DNA from: an uncultured Odoribacter sp.
Lineage (GTDB): Bacteria; Bacteroidota; Bacteroidia; Bacteroidales; Marinifilaceae
Direction: 5' to 3'
DNA: 9,269 bases
Assembly: GCA_905204385.1 (NCBI GenBank)
Contig: CAJKZL010000091.1
Coordinates: forward strand, 1-9,269
Positions 6,744 through 9,269 of this stretch are shown here, in pieces; within the stretch, counting starts at the first letter, position 1; the number at the start of each line of letters is the position of its first letter. Below the pieces are notes generated by a model that saw only the letters and a list, made by a program, of their open reading frames with translations, had not been told where the DNA came from and searched no databases. Both the position numbers and the translations under genes were made by a program.

Positions 6744-7475
6744 ATGAAAGAAAATAAATACGACGAATCGGCATTCTTTGAAAAATACAGCCGGATGAAT
6801 CGTTCTCGAAACGGCCTGGAAGGAGCGGGAGAATGGAATACCCTGAAAGAATTACTCCCCGACTTTAAAGGCAAACGGGTCCTCGACCTCGGATGCGGTT
6901 ATGGCTGGCATTGTCTCTATGCCATGGAACAAGGCGCACTCAAGGCTACAGGTATCGATATCTCCGAAAAAATGCTGGCCGTAGCCCGCGAAAAAAATCA
7001 CTATCCCCAAATCGAATATCTTTGTATGCCTATCGAAGACGCCGCTTTTCCTCCGGAAAGCTTCGACATCGTCCTGAGTTCCCTGGCATTTCATTACCTT
7101 CCCTCCTTCGGGGATATTGCCCGGAAAGTAAACCACTTTCTCACTGCCGGCGGCTATTTTGTCTTTTCGGTCGAGCATCCTGTTTTTACAGCTCAAGGCT
7201 CCCAGCAATGGCACTGCGACCAAGAGGGTCATATACTCCATTTTCCGATAGACAATTATTTCTACGAAGGAAAACGAACCGCCGACTTTTTGGGAGAAAA
7301 AGTGATCAAATACCACAAAACGCTCACCACCTATCTGGATGGCCTGCTAACCAACGGCTTTGAACTCATGCGGCTGGTGGAACCTCAACCTCCCCGCAAC
7401 ATGCTTACCCAAGAAGGCATGAAAGACGAGATGCGACGCCCCATGATGCTGATTGTGGCTGCCCGGAAGAAATAA
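6744..7475 (+). CDS. Class I SAM-dependent methyltransferase
   Basis: A 243-residue cytosolic protein of the Methyltransf_11/25 type. Motif I, VLDLGCGYGWH (residues 46-56), forms the S-adenosylmethionine-binding loop. The acidic residue that contacts the ribose is Asp72 in GIDIS. FDIVLSSLAFHYL (107-119) is the motif IV region, followed by the strand GGYFVFSVEHP (136-146). The C-terminal third (YHKTLTTYLDGLLTNGFELMRLVEPQPP) is the usual cap of small-molecule methyltransferases; the acceptor substrate cannot be read from the sequence. The ATG at 6744 has no Shine-Dalgarno sequence, as for its neighbours. No TAnnTTTG box lies in the 62-base gap upstream, so it may depend on read-through past the hairpin from the repressor/M56 unit. 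It converges on the DUF4253 gene with only 4 bases between stop codons. Confidence 0.9.
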   Translation: MKENKYDESAFFEKYSRMNRSRNGLEGAGEWNTLKELLPDFKGKRVLDLGCGYGWHCLYAMEQGALKATGIDISEKMLAVAREKNHYPQIEYLCMPIEDAAFPPESFDIVLSSLAFHYLPSFGDIARKVNHFLTAGGYFVFSVEHPVFTAQGSQQWHCDQEGHILHFPIDNYFYEGKRTADFLGEKVIKYHKTLTTYLDGLLTNGFELMRLVEPQPPRNMLTQEGMKDEMRRPMMLIVAARKK

Positions 7476-7479
7476 TTCC

Positions 7480-9269
7480 TCAATCCCACCAAAAATACCA
7501 CACCGTAGAATGCAATAAAGCCTGGGCAAGCATACCGAGGGTAGTGTTCTTACCCTGTTCTGTCACTGCCGGACAAAAGGCACACTGCTCCTTGGCCAGT
7601 TGCAACGCCTGCCGTTCGTCTTCCACAGGCCGGGCCACATAAAATTCAATCTCATCCACTCCGACGACTGCCGGAATGGCCCCATAAGCCTCATACCAAT
7701 GTTTGGCAATCGCCAGCAATTCCGCCCGTTCAGGCCGGCCTTCACCATACCGGAAAGGAAACCATCCCAAAATTTTCCAGGGTTCTTCCACCGGTATCCT
7801 TATCAGCAGCAATTCCTCCGTCAAACGGGTATAATAATTCCAGTAAGCCGACAACTCTGTATTCGGAGTCCCCTCTTTCAATTCCGCATTCTCCGCACTC
7901 AACTGCCGTCCCGCTATCAGGCGGTCTAAATATTCCTGCCCGTCCGGCAGTTCGGTTTCCTCCAGCAGGCACCGCCTTTCCTCCCTCACCTTATTCATAT
8001 CCGGCATTCCCTCCGTTTGACAAAAATCCTCCAATGCATCGTCTATCTTCAATAATACGGGCACATATCCACCTTCCCGTCCGGCCTCCACGGCCACGAA
8101 ATAAGCAGCGTCCAACGGGTGGGCATCTGCCGTCGGAGCAAACCAATCGCTCGGGCAATCCGCATACTCCATCATCCGGCAAGCCATCTCGGAGGGACGT
8201 TCAGGAATCACCGGAATATCGCCATCCACACCGGCTAAAGCCACCAAACGGCTTTCCGGACGAAACTCTGCCAGATAAAACGGATAAGGAAAATCCATCA
8301 ACACCACCTGCGCAGCAAAAATAAATGCCGGCGTATCGTACAATAACAAATCTACGTAAAGATAATCTTTTCCGCAAGCGCCTCCCAACACCATTCCGGT
8401 CTCCCGTCCACTCCCCCGCTCTCCCAGCACCCGGGCAATCAGGCAATCTTCGATCTCATAACGTAGCCGGAGCGATTCCGACGGCTCACTATTTTCAACC
8501 GGAACCACCAGGAATGCAGCCTTCGCGCCACAGTTCTCCAGCTTGTCGGCATTCACTGCCTCCCCACTGAAATATTCCCGTACCAGTTCCGCAAAGCACG
8601 TATTTCCCACAACCGTGTCGTAGCGTAAATCCATCCCTTCCTCCAATGCCATCTCATAAACCGTATATCGCTCATCGGGACGCAGCAGTATATTTTTCTT
8701 CGCTTCTTCGAGCGCCATCGTCATACAGGCTTCCAGCTTCGTCAGCGGAAACATACCTTTTTCCATCCCCGCGGCCTGCTCCACCCGATTGATATATATC
8801 CTCGCCAATCCCTCGCCTATTGTCAACTCCATCATAATGTAAAAAGCATTATACGACTCATTTTCGGGCAGATCGACCAATGCGGCATGATAAAAGCGGA
8901 CATCGAAATAATTCTGTTCCTCCACATAATGCAATCCCACCTTCACTTCCTCCAAAGGGATGTTCCGGCCATACATCTCGAATCCCAGCGACTCCCCCTG
9001 TGTGCCCTGCATGTAAGGTAAAAAATTCCATTTTCCCCGGAATTGTTCCGGCATTCGGGCCACCAGCCAGGGAAGGAGATAAAACAAATAAACCTGCCCC
9101 TCTACGGCAAAGGTAAACTCATAATTTCCGCCGATATTAAAATTTACGTCTTCGCCCAGCAACCTGACTCCCTCGGCAACCATTTCGATCATCTTATCCG
9201 CCTCTTCCTCCTCCCGCTTTTCCACCATTTCGGCCAACAGGGCTTCCCGTTGCGTAAACCATTGCCAGA
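7480..9269 (-). CDS. Large DUF4253-domain protein, N-terminus cut by the right edge
   Basis: An open frame runs without a stop from TGA (7480-7482) to the right edge, showing 595 residues. The apparent TTG start at 9235-9237 is unlikely to be real, because coding-like sequence (WQWFTQREALL) continues to the edge. The last ~100 residues match the DUF4253 family: WKILGWFPF, then WYEAYGA, VARPVEDERQALQLAKEQ, FCPAVTEQG and the terminal STVWYFWWD. The function of DUF4253 is not known. The first ~160 visible residues begin with a W.WF segment and an acidic helix, followed by beta-rich sequence (NYEFTFAVEGQVYLFYLLPWL). This recalls a widespread unnamed bacterial domain of WxWF...LxfEI...AdG pattern, but the match is weak. 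The middle (~210-340) contains YDTVVGNTCFAELVREY and DYLYVDLLLYDTPAFIFAAQ, which I cannot assign. There is no signal peptide or membrane helix in the visible part, so it is probably cytosolic. Confidence 0.85.
   Translation of the reverse strand, partial: WQWFTQREALLAEMVEKREEEEADKMIEMVAEGVRLLGEDVNFNIGGNYEFTFAVEGQVYLFYLLPWLVARMPEQFRGKWNFLPYMQGTQGESLGFEMYGRNIPLEEVKVGLHYVEEQNYFDVRFYHAALVDLPENESYNAFYIMMELTIGEGLARIYINRVEQAAGMEKGMFPLTKLEACMTMALEEAKKNILLRPDERYTVYEMALEEGMDLRYDTVVGNTCFAELVREYFSGEAVNADKLENCGAKAAFLVVPVENSEPSESLRLRYEIEDCLIARVLGERGSGRETGMVLGGACGKDYLYVDLLLYDTPAFIFAAQVVLMDFPYPFYLAEFRPESRLVALAGVDGDIPVIPERPSEMACRMMEYADCPSDWFAPTADAHPLDAAYFVAVEAGREGGYVPVLLKIDDALEDFCQTEGMPDMNKVREERRCLLEETELPDGQEYLDRLIAGRQLSAENAELKEGTPNTELSAYWNYYTRLTEELLLIRIPVEEPWKILGWFPFRYGEGRPERAELLAIAKHWYEAYGAIPAVVGVDEIEFYVARPVEDERQALQLAKEQCAFCPAVTEQGKNTTLGMLAQALLHSTVWYFWWD

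Noticed and set aside
6893..7363. A 156-residue plus-strand frame inside the methyltransferase gene
   Set aside because: It is an arginine/serine-rich out-of-frame shadow; the methyltransferase frame holds all the conserved motifs.

Overview
The window looks like chromosomal DNA from a Bacteroidota species, probably order Bacteroidales. Three observations support this. Starts lack clear Shine-Dalgarno sequences and sit in A/T-rich leaders. Promoters fit the Bacteroidota pattern TTTG-N19-TAnnTTTG, with a perfect example at 4399-4429. One gene has the Bacteroidota-style architecture of an M56 (BlaR1-like) membrane peptidase joined to a carboxypeptidase-regulatory-like domain and a TonB C-terminal domain. 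The genus cannot be fixed from the sequence alone.

Layout from left to right: (1) the N-terminal part of a YfcH/TIGR01777-type NAD(P)-dependent epimerase on the minus strand, cut by the left edge (1-225). (2) Divergent from it, a 1002-residue sensor histidine kinase with a periplasmic-binding-protein-like sensor, one internal membrane helix and three PAS domains (381-3389), with no response regulator in the window. (3) Convergent with the kinase, a secreted M48 metallopeptidase (3401-4189). (4) Divergent from the peptidase, a two-gene regulatory unit: a BlaI/MecI-family repressor (4457-4813) and a BlaR1-like M56 sensor (4906-6681). (5) A class I SAM-dependent methyltransferase on the same strand (6744-7475), separated from the M56 gene by a strong hairpin. 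(6) Convergent with it, only 4 bases away, a large cytosolic protein ending in a DUF4253 domain (7480-9269, minus strand), whose start lies beyond the right edge.

The most interesting part is the BlaI/BlaR1-like pair. The repressor's promoter carries a perfect inverted repeat, CTACGA-N5-TCGTAG, between the -33 and -7 boxes, and a second imperfect copy over the expected transcription start, which strongly suggests autorepression. The partner M56 protein, however, has HEKAP where the zinc-binding HEKAH is expected: the second zinc-ligand histidine is a proline, explicable by a single base change. The sensor may therefore be proteolytically dead, may signal differently, or may be a recent loss-of-function allele. 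No beta-lactamase or other evident target gene lies next to it.

I see no tRNA, rRNA, CRISPR array, insertion sequence or phage gene. The intergenic gaps are short (the largest is 267 bases, 4190-4456) and hold mainly promoters and the operators.
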